From positions 27,253-91,252 of the IMG/VR virus record IMGVR_UViG_3300028192_000001: a DNA stretch of 64,000 nt. One strand, 5' to 3'. This document shows, in pieces, positions 8,852 through 17,023 of the stretch. Within the stretch, counting starts at the first letter, position 1. Each line of letters starts with the position of its first letter. The notes beneath the pieces were generated by a model. That model was not told the origin of the DNA. It made no database searches and worked only from the letters and a program-made list of their open reading frames with translations. This DNA comes from a virus. A program made the translations under genes and the position numbers.

Positions 8852-9392
8852 TTTCTCTCACGTGATAATAATCGTTATATATTTTTTTACAAAACACACT
8901 AATATTTAAGTTTACTGACTCAACATCTTCAATTTCATACTTTTCTTTTAATAAATCAATTTTTAATTCATTATGTAATAGATTTGGATTATCTTTTCCG
9001 GTAACATAAAACATTTGATACAAATTTTTATTAGAAATAGTTTTCAAAGCATTTAGAATATCTCCTTGTACTACAAGTTTCCATTTTCTTCTTTTTATGT
9101 CTTGAACTAAATTAATACCGTCTTGTACTTTTTCTACTACAGGTATTTGATATATTGTATGAGATGCTGGTGTTTCATTTACACTTTCTTCTAAATTTCC
9201 AAATCCTACTTCATTAATAACATATTTTTTTAACTTATCGTCATATACTACTAAAAATTGATTTAAACTTTTTGTTCCGTTTTTAATTTCATTAGAAAGA
9301 GTATCGTCAATTTCTATACAAGTTCCTTCTTGCGTAGGTCCTACTGTTAGAGGAACTCCTGACTCTGATTTAAACTGCAAGTACTGTTTCAT
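8844..9392 (-). CDS. Hypothetical protein (182 aa)
   Basis: This protein is not recognised. It is 182 residues, mainly beta-rich in the first half (QFLVVYDDKLKKYVINEVGFGNL) and mixed in the second. There are no cysteine clusters, membrane segments or nucleotide-binding loops. It overlaps the genes on both sides (8 bp downstream, 23 bp upstream), so it is an integral member of the cassette and is co-expressed with the glycosyltransferase-like genes. The N-terminal part (KSESGVPLTVGPTQEGTCIEI) resembles a small structural or adaptor domain rather than an enzyme. No function is proposed. Confidence 0.6.
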   Translation of the reverse strand: MKQYLQFKSESGVPLTVGPTQEGTCIEIDDTLSNEIKNGTKSLNQFLVVYDDKLKKYVINEVGFGNLEESVNETPASHTIYQIPVVEKVQDGINLVQDIKRRKWKLVVQGDILNALKTISNKNLYQMFYVTGKDNPNLLHNELKIDLLKEKYEIEDVESVNLNISVFCKKIYNDYYHVREND

Positions 9393-10209
9393 TTGCTTCT
9401 TCTAATTGTTTTATTAAATAATCTGTTAAAAATCCTTTTTCAACATAATGTATTATTCCATTTTGTTTATAGTTTCCAATATAAAAATTATTTTTACTAA
9501 AATTTAAAGTAACTGCTGTACTTGATTTTACATAATCAAATTTCCATCCTTGGTGTTTTGGTTTTAAATGAACTACATTTATAAAAGAATCTTTTGCTGT
9601 AATTTCATCTTCATTACATAAAAGTTTTGATGTAATAGCAGAACTAACATCCATACTACACCATTTTTGTTTTTTCGTTGGTGTATATTTGTCATAAAAT
9701 AATTTCCAATTCTCAATAACTAATCGTTGCATTCTATAAAATAATGCCGCTTCTTCCGATTTCTCAAAATAATGTATTGTATTATATAAATTTGGCAATT
9801 GATTTCTAACAAACACTTTTCTATATACAACAGACCTGTCAATTACACCTCTATATGTTCTAATAGCAGATGAATAAAAAATCATATAATTTTTTAAATA
9901 TTTCCACCAACCATCTAAATTTTCAGTTACTAAAGTATCAGCATCTAATACTATTGTTTTCAAATATGGTGAAATATCAAATGCATTTATTCTGTCTTCA
10001 GCATTTAATATACTTCTTGGTTGAATTTTATTAAAAATTACATCATCAAGTACTTTTTTATATCTATCACTTACTTCTGTGTTTGTAACAACTGTAATAT
10101 GGGCATTTGGGTTAAACAATTTAATTGATAATCCTAGAGCATATGCTTGTTTTAGATAATTTGTTTTCCAAGTATTGTTTGCGTATATTAAAAATCCTTT
10201 TTCTATCAT
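9370..10209 (-). CDS. GT8-like glycosyltransferase (DAD motif)
   Basis: This 279-residue protein begins GFLIYANNTWKTNYLKQAYAL, an N-terminal strand-helix unit typical of nucleotide-sugar-binding GT-A enzymes. TIVLDADTLVTENLDG carries a DXD motif in the position expected for family-8-like transferases. It ends with VVHLKPKHQGWKFD, reminiscent of the histidine-containing C-terminal motif of that family. The adjacent gene (10,206-11,060) shares the opening (LFANNNDEIDYVRQAI) and the DXD block, so this is a tandem duplicate pair; the two overlap by 4 bp. No membrane segment is seen. Donor and acceptor are unknown. Confidence 0.65.
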   Translation of the reverse strand: MIEKGFLIYANNTWKTNYLKQAYALGLSIKLFNPNAHITVVTNTEVSDRYKKVLDDVIFNKIQPRSILNAEDRINAFDISPYLKTIVLDADTLVTENLDGWWKYLKNYMIFYSSAIRTYRGVIDRSVVYRKVFVRNQLPNLYNTIHYFEKSEEAALFYRMQRLVIENWKLFYDKYTPTKKQKWCSMDVSSAITSKLLCNEDEITAKDSFINVVHLKPKHQGWKFDYVKSSTAVTLNFSKNNFYIGNYKQNGIIHYVEKGFLTDYLIKQLEEANETVLAV

Positions 10210-11060
10210 ATCCCTTGTCTTTCAATTAGTTGTTCTAATCCAATCTTATTCATTACATGAACATTTAAATCTTTAGTTGTTGCTACTGAATAATTTGAGT
10301 TGTCATTAGGAAGAGTACACAAAAAAGTAAACTCATCATCTTTAAAATCTTCTACTAAATCTCTATCAAAAATATAATATAAACTACCAGGAGGGTTTGT
10401 TGGCCAGTGTGTACTACTTTCAAAACCATTCATAATATGAATAGCAATACTAAATGCAAAATCGTTTCTAAAATTTCTCCCTGATATTTGATATATCCAT
10501 CTATAATAATTCCAATTTTCTTTTATGTACTTTAATAACTCAAAAAATGTCTCCATTTTTTTATTTTTTTTAAAATAAAATACAGTTGCCCAATACATTT
10601 CAATAGATGTATCACTAACATATCTTATCTCCCATGGTTTTCCGTATGGATTTATATAAAGAGAATCCTTCCAAATCATAAAATCATCATTTAATTTAAA
10701 ACAATTTAATAATAAATCATTTCCTACAATATAATCAGTGTCCATAACAATAGTTTCGTCATAGGGTGTTAAATTATATGCATCTGATCTATTAAAATTA
10801 TTCCATTGTAATTTTTTTGAAACTTGTCTGCCATCACGAAAAGTTTTACGTTGATATACTTGAATTTTTTCTGCAGAAATAACTTTATCAAATATATCAA
10901 TTAAATGTGAATATTTTGTTTGTAAGTGTTTTTCAGAATCGGTTATTAATGAAACTGGAAGATTTAAATGCTTTTTAATATGTTTTGCACAAAAAATCGC
11001 TTGCCTTACATAATCAATTTCATCATTGTTATTGGCAAATAATATTACACCTTTAGTCAT
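10206..11060 (-). CDS. GT8-like glycosyltransferase (DTD motif)
   Basis: This 284-residue protein opens with GVILFANNNDEIDYVRQAIFCAKHI, followed by a strand VSLITDSEKHL. ETIVMDTDYIVGNDLLL is the DXD-type metal/donor site. The segment RNFRNDFAFSIAIHIMNGF is a typical acceptor-side helix of GT8-like enzymes. It is a diverged tandem duplicate of the next gene and overlaps its neighbours by 4 bp on each side, so it is the second gene of a tightly coupled operon whose head is at 11,404. It is soluble. The sugar transferred is unknown. Confidence 0.65.
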   Translation of the reverse strand: MTKGVILFANNNDEIDYVRQAIFCAKHIKKHLNLPVSLITDSEKHLQTKYSHLIDIFDKVISAEKIQVYQRKTFRDGRQVSKKLQWNNFNRSDAYNLTPYDETIVMDTDYIVGNDLLLNCFKLNDDFMIWKDSLYINPYGKPWEIRYVSDTSIEMYWATVFYFKKNKKMETFFELLKYIKENWNYYRWIYQISGRNFRNDFAFSIAIHIMNGFESSTHWPTNPPGSLYYIFDRDLVEDFKDDEFTFLCTLPNDNSNYSVATTKDLNVHVMNKIGLEQLIERQGI

Positions 11061-11404
11061 CTTCCTAAAACGTCTTTAATATCTCTTTTTTTGATTTTAT
11101 GTAATTGTGTATAATAATGATTTACATTTTTTGCATAAATGTTCATTACATCATCAACAAACTTTGCAAAGTCTAATATTTGTGCAGGATTATCATTATC
11201 ATCAATTATTGTGACGTCTTTAGTTTGCCCTTTTTGTAAAAGTAAATTAATAAAAGTTATAAATTCTCGATTAATTTTAAATTTTGAGCCATTAGCATAA
11301 TGTACATTTTGATCTAGAAACTTTTGCTTTAAAATTCTCTTTTGGTTATTGTATGTAACCATGTAATTGGAAAATTCCAGTGCTTTTTTTAATCGATCAT
11401 CCAT
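11057..11404 (-). CDS. Small conserved-looking protein heading the accessory cassette
   Basis: This basic, helical protein of about 115 residues is not assigned to a family. ATG at 11,404 is preferred over an in-frame GTG at 11,410 because a sigma70-like promoter (TTGACC, 17 nt, TATACT) would start transcription at about 11,405, making the message almost leaderless. The sequence KKALEFSNYMVTYNNQKRILKQKF and a phenylalanine/leucine-rich middle (FITFINLLLQKGQTKDV) suggest a compact helical domain, perhaps nucleic-acid binding given the positive charge. It overlaps the first glycosyltransferase gene by 4 bp. Confidence 0.6.
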   Translation of the reverse strand: MDDRLKKALEFSNYMVTYNNQKRILKQKFLDQNVHYANGSKFKINREFITFINLLLQKGQTKDVTIIDDNDNPAQILDFAKFVDDVMNIYAKNVNHYYTQLHKIKKRDIKDVLGR

Positions 11405-11411
11405 GAGCACT

Positions 11412-11440
11412 AGTATATATTAGTCAGAAAAATAGGTCAA
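11412..11440 (-). promoter_or_regulatory. Sigma70-type promoter of the accessory cassette
   Basis: The minus strand reads TTGACC (11,435-11,440), 17 nt, then TATACT (11,412-11,417): five of six consensus matches in each hexamer with optimal spacing. It lies directly before the first gene of the glycosyltransferase/radical SAM cassette and implies early transcription by host RNA polymerase. This is seen in sequence; activity is inferred. Confidence 0.6.
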
Positions 11441-11473
11441 GTAAGATATGAATTTATCTTGATTAATTAACTA

Positions 11474-12379
11474 TTAATTGAAGTTATCTGTTACTGCAAA
11501 TACTGGTCTACTATGCTGTACAGCACTTGCATTATTAGGATAATACGAAGTTACCGTTAATATAGTTGAACCACTTACATCTTCATCAACCGCCGCGCCA
11601 GTTCCTGTTTGGTCACCTGCGTCTTCATCAAAGCAAGTTACAATAAATTCTAATACAGTTGAACTAGAGTCTCTACAAGTAACAAAAAAGTCATTTTCTG
11701 CATAAACACCACCGCCGCCAACGTCATGTTGGAAAACTTGTTGTGCTGATCCTGTCATATCGACATTACCTATTGTAGTTTCATCACCGTTTCCTGTTGA
11801 TGTTGTTGCAGTTCTACCATACTTAATAGTACCTGCATCACCAAATAAAGTACTCCATGATGTATATTTTGTTCCAGATCCACCTGATACTGAAAGTACC
11901 ATTCTTATTTCTCCGCCTGCATTAAAGTATTGTCTTTTTGCATCTGCAGAAGAAAATGTAACTGTATAAGTTGTGTTAATTGTATCTGTTGATCCACCCC
12001 AAGCAGAAGATCTTGTTTCTGTTGCTTCTGTTGCCGTTGCAAAATTTCCTGCGGCCGCATTTAATCTATTTGTTTCTGCCGCTGTTCCTTCTGCTTCGTA
12101 TTGTGCCCAACCTTTTTTAGTTGTTGCGTTAGTTTCTTCGATTATATCACCTGCTGATAGGCTGACAATAGCCGAAGTTGCTGATGCTGTTTGATGCAGA
12201 ATACATTTATTAATATCTGCGTGTACAAGTGCTAAATGAGATGCTGTTACTACGTCGCCTGCGGCAACTTGTCCTGATGTTACAGTTACTCCGTAACCTT
12301 TGTCGCTTGACCCAGTACCCAAAACATTTGACACTTTTGTTTGTAATGTGTTGTATCTTGCCGCTGTTACTACTGACAT
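11474..12379 (-). CDS. Virion structural protein, fibre/baseplate-associated (301 aa)
   Basis: This 301-residue protein is low in charge and rich in Ser, Thr, Gly and Ala, as in marine phage tail-associated proteins. The N-terminus (TAARYNTLQTKVSNVLGTGSSDKGYG) is a helical-looking start, and the rest is beta-rich with glycine runs (HDVGGGGVYAEND). No enzyme motif is seen. It is the last gene of the minus-strand tail block. It has its own late-type element (GATAAATA) with a 40-nt leader that starts in a 14-nt palindrome and contains AAGGA as ribosome-binding site. The role is inferred from composition and location. Confidence 0.6.
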   Translation of the reverse strand: MSVVTAARYNTLQTKVSNVLGTGSSDKGYGVTVTSGQVAAGDVVTASHLALVHADINKCILHQTASATSAIVSLSAGDIIEETNATTKKGWAQYEAEGTAAETNRLNAAAGNFATATEATETRSSAWGGSTDTINTTYTVTFSSADAKRQYFNAGGEIRMVLSVSGGSGTKYTSWSTLFGDAGTIKYGRTATTSTGNGDETTIGNVDMTGSAQQVFQHDVGGGGVYAENDFFVTCRDSSSTVLEFIVTCFDEDAGDQTGTGAAVDEDVSGSTILTVTSYYPNNASAVQHSRPVFAVTDNFN

Positions 12380-12424
12380 AATTTTAATTCCTTCTTAGTC
12401 TAAATGTTTAATATTAAACATATT

Positions 12425-12432
12425 TATTTATC
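12425..12432 (-). promoter_or_regulatory. Late promoter GATAAATA with palindromic leader
   Basis: GATAAATA is one mismatch from TATAAATA. Predicted transcription start is about 12,419, exactly at the palindrome GTTTAATATTAAAC (12,406-12,419). The leader is about 40 nt with AAGGA before the ATG at 12,379. Confidence 0.6.
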
Positions 12433-12451
12433 GTCGTTAATTAGGCACTTA

Positions 12452-14077
12452 TTACAGTTTAAGTACGCATTCTATTAGTTTTATACCACTATTATCACTG
12501 TCAACCATTGCTACTCCTACCATATGGGCATCAACATCTGCATTTTTTGATGCTACAGAATAATGATTCCATGGTAGTGCTACTCCTACTGTATCGCTTA
12601 CGTAAACTGCGTCTCCTTTATTCACTTGTCCAATAACTTTTACTGGAACCCTTCCTTTAAGTCCTACAATTTGTCCATTTGCATCAGCATTCATTAGATA
12701 TGCTGGATTTTCTGATACAACACCAATTGGTATACTACCTAGTTGTGAAGCAGTTGCTTCTTTTTCACCACCTATACATATAACAGTACCTATAGGATAC
12801 TCTTCATCAGTAAGATATTTTTCTGCCAAGTCAGCATATTGAGCCTGCGTAGCAATTGCGTGTACTACATTGGCTCTTAAATCAACCAAGTATCTGTCAT
12901 TTAAATTATTTCCTGATCTAAAGGCTGTCCAGGCTCCGCCTGCGTTACCGTGTGTAGTTGTACCATCATCTGCAAATGATTCATCCCAAACCCAAAATGC
13001 ATCTTGTAAATTTGGGGATGACGGTCCTTCACCATCATCACTAGATGCTCCTCTATTAACTTGAAGTCCTGTAAAGTTTACTAAAGCATTAATTACTGAT
13101 CCTGCTGGACCTTGCTTCATTCGAATCATGTTATCTTCAACATCTAATGTTGATACTGATGTTGATACACTCTCAGCAGACGTTAATGTTCCTGTAACTG
13201 TTAAATCACCAGTGACTACCGTAGTATTTTCTAATTGTAACGTTCCATTATTTGTATTATTTTTTAATTTTGCATCTAAACCAGATATTGTAAGTGTTAA
13301 ATCACTATCTGCTCCAATTGTAACACCACTATCATTTATAACTCCTAATGAACCACTGGTTGTATCATTAGCATCTGCTCTTAAAAATTGTGATGCTGAA
13401 ATTGCCACTGAACCTATTGTATCATAAAGTCCTTCTGCTAATGTGGCTGTTCCTTGAAATTTGTTTCCTGCTAATGCAGACGATAATGTAATTCCTTTGT
13501 ATACTGTAGAAAATCCTGCTGAAATTAATTCAGCACCTGGTGTACCAACAGTATTTTTTGGTTGAAATTCTTCTGACGCTACAACATATATTATCGTATC
13601 ACCAACAACACCTTTTAATACATTTTTATTTGTACCTAATGATGATTCAATTACTTCAGGCACCATTAACGTAACACCTGAGCCTGCAACTGATGTTGGA
13701 CCAATTAAAACCCAAGTACTACCACTATAAACATATAATTGTGAATTAGTAGTATCAAACCACATATCACCTTTTACAGAACTAGTTGGTTGCGTTACAG
13801 TAGTTGTTGATCCACCTACTGGTTTCCATTTGGTACCAGTATAAACATTTACTTGATTATTTGTCGCATCATACCAAAGTTGCCCTTTAACTTTGTTATC
13901 TGGTGCTGTTGTATTTGAGAAGTTTTCTAATAATTTTACAAAATTCTCATTTAACTTTTCACCAAATCCTGCGTATCCTTTTCCAAATAATGAAATATCA
14001 GTAGTTGTAGTATCAATTGTACCATCTTTTAATATTACTACTGTTGCTCCAGTTGTATCGTTTATTGTATAAGACAT
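12452..14077 (-). CDS. Tail-fibre-like structural protein, paralogue A (541 aa)
   Basis: This is the first of three paralogues. The N-terminal module (about residues 1-130) has ISLFGKGYAGFGEKLNENFVKLLENFSN, then two repeats ending in QLWYD and DMWFDT...LYVYSGSTWVLIGP, a beta-repeat unit seen in fibre-like proteins. The middle is Thr/Ser/Gly-rich. The C-terminal 140 residues start AQYADLAEKY, followed by GTVICIGGEKE and GVVSENPAYLMN. This resembles the DYAE-type C-terminal domain of phage appendages (Peptidase_G2/intramolecular chaperone), which folds fibres and can cleave itself off. Shared with the paralogue at 18,472-19,983. Self-cleavage is not shown by the sequence. Confidence 0.7.
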   Translation of the reverse strand: MSYTINDTTGATVVILKDGTIDTTTTDISLFGKGYAGFGEKLNENFVKLLENFSNTTAPDNKVKGQLWYDATNNQVNVYTGTKWKPVGGSTTTVTQPTSSVKGDMWFDTTNSQLYVYSGSTWVLIGPTSVAGSGVTLMVPEVIESSLGTNKNVLKGVVGDTIIYVVASEEFQPKNTVGTPGAELISAGFSTVYKGITLSSALAGNKFQGTATLAEGLYDTIGSVAISASQFLRADANDTTSGSLGVINDSGVTIGADSDLTLTISGLDAKLKNNTNNGTLQLENTTVVTGDLTVTGTLTSAESVSTSVSTLDVEDNMIRMKQGPAGSVINALVNFTGLQVNRGASSDDGEGPSSPNLQDAFWVWDESFADDGTTTHGNAGGAWTAFRSGNNLNDRYLVDLRANVVHAIATQAQYADLAEKYLTDEEYPIGTVICIGGEKEATASQLGSIPIGVVSENPAYLMNADANGQIVGLKGRVPVKVIGQVNKGDAVYVSDTVGVALPWNHYSVASKNADVDAHMVGVAMVDSDNSGIKLIECVLKL

Positions 14078-14080
14078 ATC

Positions 14081-14302
14081 CTACTCGACCTTTTCTATGC
14101 TAACTCTATTAGGGGCGCTAGTAGATTCGTTTTCCCTAATCTTTACCAACCACCATACATCTCCTACTAGTTTAATCAACATAGTTGCTAATTGAGGATC
14201 TATGCTTTGTTGAAGTAAAGAAAACTCGCCGGGTGTCCAGAGTTCTTTTTCATCTATACTATTAATATAGTCTGATACGTCTTTTTTTGTAATCTCTGCC
14301 AT
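14081..14302 (-). CDS. Small hypothetical protein (73 aa) between fibre genes
   Basis: This 73-residue acidic protein is helical by appearance (KKDVSDYINSIDEKELWTPGEFSLLQQSIDPQLATMLIKLVGDVWWLVKIRE). It lies 3 bp upstream of fibre paralogue A. It is not recognised. The aromatic-rich amphipathic segment LVGDVWWLVKI and its position directly ahead of a fibre gene suggest a small assembly factor or chaperone, but that is inference from gene order. No signal peptide or cysteines. Confidence 0.55.
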   Translation of the reverse strand: MAEITKKDVSDYINSIDEKELWTPGEFSLLQQSIDPQLATMLIKLVGDVWWLVKIRENESTSAPNRVSIEKVE

Positions 14303-14326
14303 TTTGTTAAATGCTCCTATTAATTA

Positions 14327-14818
14327 CTATTTATTAGTGTTATGTTGCTTCTTGATTTGTTCTTCATCTGATATCCAATCCAAATTTTTGTATTTTTCAC
14401 TTGTAAGATCTCTTAAAAATGTCTTAACATCACTTTCTGTAAGCGTCATATTGTGATATTTAACATATCTTTTATGTAGTCCTTTTTCTTTTGTTGCAGT
14501 ATATACTAACCTCATACCTTTAGATCTAGCAAGTTCCATTATAGCATCAATACACATTTTTAAGGATTTATGGGCGGTTCTTGTACGTAATCCACTATCA
14601 CCTTCTGGTTCTTCAACTATAACCCATTCCATAAATGCAAACTTTGTACCTACACCTATATACAATCCTCCACCACAAATAGGTGTACCATCATCACTTT
14701 CTACTATAATGCCATCAGGAGGTAAGCATTCCTTTGGTACTATACCAAATTCCCATTGTTTCCACCATCGAACCAATGTTGAATAATCACTCTCTAGATT
14801 CCATTTTCTAGATTTCAT
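14327..14818 (-). CDS. GNAT-like N-acyltransferase
   Basis: This 163-residue protein begins with YSTLVRWWKQWEF, then VESDDGTPICGGGLYIGVGTKFAFMEWVIVEEP and a helix KSLKMCIDAIMELARSKGMRLVYTATKE. That order (substrate arm, central strands, donor-binding strand, helix, strand) is the GCN5-related N-acetyltransferase plan. The pyrophosphate loop after the central strand is degenerate (EGDSGLRTRTA), so the donor may not be acetyl-CoA, or the fold may be kept without activity. It lies within the fibre genes, between the 73-residue protein and the Hint protein, which suggests modification of a virion component or host-surface molecule. Confidence 0.55.
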   Translation of the reverse strand: MKSRKWNLESDYSTLVRWWKQWEFGIVPKECLPPDGIIVESDDGTPICGGGLYIGVGTKFAFMEWVIVEEPEGDSGLRTRTAHKSLKMCIDAIMELARSKGMRLVYTATKEKGLHKRYVKYHNMTLTESDVKTFLRDLTSEKYKNLDWISDEEQIKKQHNTNK

Positions 14819-14832
14819 TATAAGTTATTTTA

Positions 14833-17019
14833 TTATTTTTTATTAATAAGGTCAACGACTTGTTCGGCAATTTCTTCATCTGTTTTATGATACTCACTAA
14901 AATATTCCTCACCTAACTTTTCAAGTCCTTTTTGTTCAAATCCATCAAAATAATCTGTAAACAATGTATCGTTTATTAAGATTCTTCTATTCTCACAACC
15001 AAACACATATACAGTATGATCTCCTGGACCTAATGATTTACCAAGTTCGCTATCTAGAACTCTGATCCATTTGGTATTTTCTTTAACCATATGAGATCCT
15101 GAAACTTTTATTCCTTTATAGTCATATAGATCATTAACTAAAAATTTTCCACAACCAAACACAAAACCACCAACGGCTACTTGATCTCTTAATGTAACTT
15201 CTTCTACTGGTTTTGTTGATCCATCTGCCATTGTAATTGGTGTGCCTGCAATAAAGCAACCTTTATTGTGTACAACATGACCATCAGCAATATATAAATT
15301 ATCATTTGAAACATGGAAGTTATATAAAGGCATATCCGGATCGTTTATTTCCTTTGATTTAATCTCTGTAATTTCAACCAAGCCACTATCCATCACAAGT
15401 TTGTCGCCAACTTTTAGTTCGCCTTTTAATTGATCATAAAGTTCAACGCCATCACGTTCTTTTGTTTTCTCTGGTTTAATTGATTTCCATCCTTCTTCTG
15501 TCATAAATGGATGTTCTGATGTAAAGAAATAATTCTCACTATCATTAAATGCATATAATTTTCTATTTGATAATACTGTTGGATCAAGAGCAATAACTTT
15601 ATTATCTCCATTTTTTCCTTTTACTATATCGCCAACTATAATATCTTCAATATTTTTATCTGTACCATCTGCCATACGAACCTTGGTACCTGCAATAAAA
15701 CAACTACCGCCGCCACCAATTGGTCCGCTATAATTTGATGCCGAACCTGTTGAAGAAGTTCCATCGTCTTTGTCATAAAAACCATACTTTGCACTGGGAT
15801 TCCATTGGTATTGACCAACTGAAGGAACTTGTGGACTATATTGACCAGTAGGTAAATTACCTGTTGCTTCATGTGGATTAACATAAGAAGGTTCGCTTGG
15901 AATAATTCCATCACCTTGGCCTCCACCTGCTTGATGCGGTGGTGCACTTGCAGGAACATTTTCTACAACTGGTGTTCCACCAGTTCCATCTGTTCCTGAT
16001 GTTGATGCGCCTCCTATGTCTCCAAATCCATCAGCCATTGATGTAAAAATAACATCACCACTAAACAATGCTTTCCATACCCCTGATACTTTGGTATATC
16101 CTCCAATTAATTTTTTCCATACACCTGCTACCTTATATTTCATTGTTGGCATTTTCTTCCATGTACCTCCAACTTTAAAAAATCCTTCTGCTGGTATATT
16201 AAAAACTACAATTGCTAATCCATCTTTACCTGCATGACCTTCTGCTCCGCCTATTGCAAGAGGATTTGTATAAGCAGTATAACCTAACACAGATGTAGGA
16301 GTTTGTTGTGGTGTTAATCCTGATCCACTGTTTGATGTTCCGCCTGCAGGTACTAAATTTCCTCCTGAGTACCCAGCATAGCCTCCCATATCTCCGATGT
16401 TACCCGAGCCACCTTTTCCGGCCTTGTTACCGCCTCCAGCGCCTCCGCCACCGGCACCATCACCTGTGTGTTTAGCACCATTTTCTCCTAAGTAACCTGG
16501 TGTATGTGCTGTTGCTGAATTTGTATTAAGGCCAGCACCCCCTCTTGAAGCCATTCCAGATCCACCTGCTCCGCCACCGCCACCAGCGATAGCAATTTTA
16601 ATATTATCTAATGTTTGTCCCGATTCGTATAATGTAATTGTTGTGGCACCTCCACCACCACCTCCAGAACCTGATGTTCCAAATGTACCCGATTTTCCAC
16701 CGGTACCACCTGAATACCCAGTCATACCTTTTCCGTTGATACCACCTTGTGCAGTAGTTCCAGAAGATCCGCCACCAGCGCCGCCTCCAACAGCAACTAC
16801 CATGCTTTTTTTACCAGCATATGCAGACATATCTATTCCTGTGGCTGTAACATATTGTCCTGCGGCCGCGTCTGCACCTTCTCCAGCATAATCTGAACCA
16901 CCAGAACCTCCGGCACCGCCCCATAGATAAACATCTATTGATGCAACACCAATTGGTATATGTGCTATTTGAAGTTTTCCTGTGTACTTAAAGACTTTAG
17001 TAATTGTAGTGATTGCCAT
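14833..17019 (-). CDS. Glycine-rich virion protein with two tandem Hint domains
   Basis: This 728-residue protein has a glycine-rich N-terminal region (about residues 30-275, many GGGGG/GGAGG runs) and three short repeats ending in WKK/WKA (about 280-320). A linker follows, then two Hint (hedgehog/intein) domains. Hint 1 spans Cys440 (SCFIAGTKVRM) to Asn585 (DGHVVHN); TSEHPF supplies the block-B histidine. Residue 586 is Lys, not Cys/Ser/Thr, so intein-style splicing is unlikely; it fits a bacterial intein-like domain that cleaves. Hint 2 starts at Cys588 (CFIAGTPITM) with SGSHMV and lacks a clear C-terminal HN. Family knowledge says such domains process the host protein; here it is probably a tail adhesin. 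Processing is inferred. Confidence 0.75.
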   Translation of the reverse strand: MAITTITKVFKYTGKLQIAHIPIGVASIDVYLWGGAGGSGGSDYAGEGADAAAGQYVTATGIDMSAYAGKKSMVVAVGGGAGGGSSGTTAQGGINGKGMTGYSGGTGGKSGTFGTSGSGGGGGGATTITLYESGQTLDNIKIAIAGGGGGAGGSGMASRGGAGLNTNSATAHTPGYLGENGAKHTGDGAGGGGAGGGNKAGKGGSGNIGDMGGYAGYSGGNLVPAGGTSNSGSGLTPQQTPTSVLGYTAYTNPLAIGGAEGHAGKDGLAIVVFNIPAEGFFKVGGTWKKMPTMKYKVAGVWKKLIGGYTKVSGVWKALFSGDVIFTSMADGFGDIGGASTSGTDGTGGTPVVENVPASAPPHQAGGGQGDGIIPSEPSYVNPHEATGNLPTGQYSPQVPSVGQYQWNPSAKYGFYDKDDGTSSTGSASNYSGPIGGGGSCFIAGTKVRMADGTDKNIEDIIVGDIVKGKNGDNKVIALDPTVLSNRKLYAFNDSENYFFTSEHPFMTEEGWKSIKPEKTKERDGVELYDQLKGELKVGDKLVMDSGLVEITEIKSKEINDPDMPLYNFHVSNDNLYIADGHVVHNKGCFIAGTPITMADGSTKPVEEVTLRDQVAVGGFVFGCGKFLVNDLYDYKGIKVSGSHMVKENTKWIRVLDSELGKSLGPGDHTVYVFGCENRRILINDTLFTDYFDGFEQKGLEKLGEEYFSEYHKTDEEIAEQVVDLINKK

Positions 17020-17023
17020 GGGA

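Noticed and set aside
15265-15702. Splicing intein in the Hint protein
   Set aside because: The residue after the terminal HN is Lys rather than Cys, Ser or Thr, there is no homing endonuclease insert, and the domain is only 146 residues. A cleaving intein-like domain fits better.
16643-16891. Proline-rich plus-strand ORF
   Set aside because: It is the complement of the glycine-rich repeats of the Hint protein (GGN versus NCC), not a gene.
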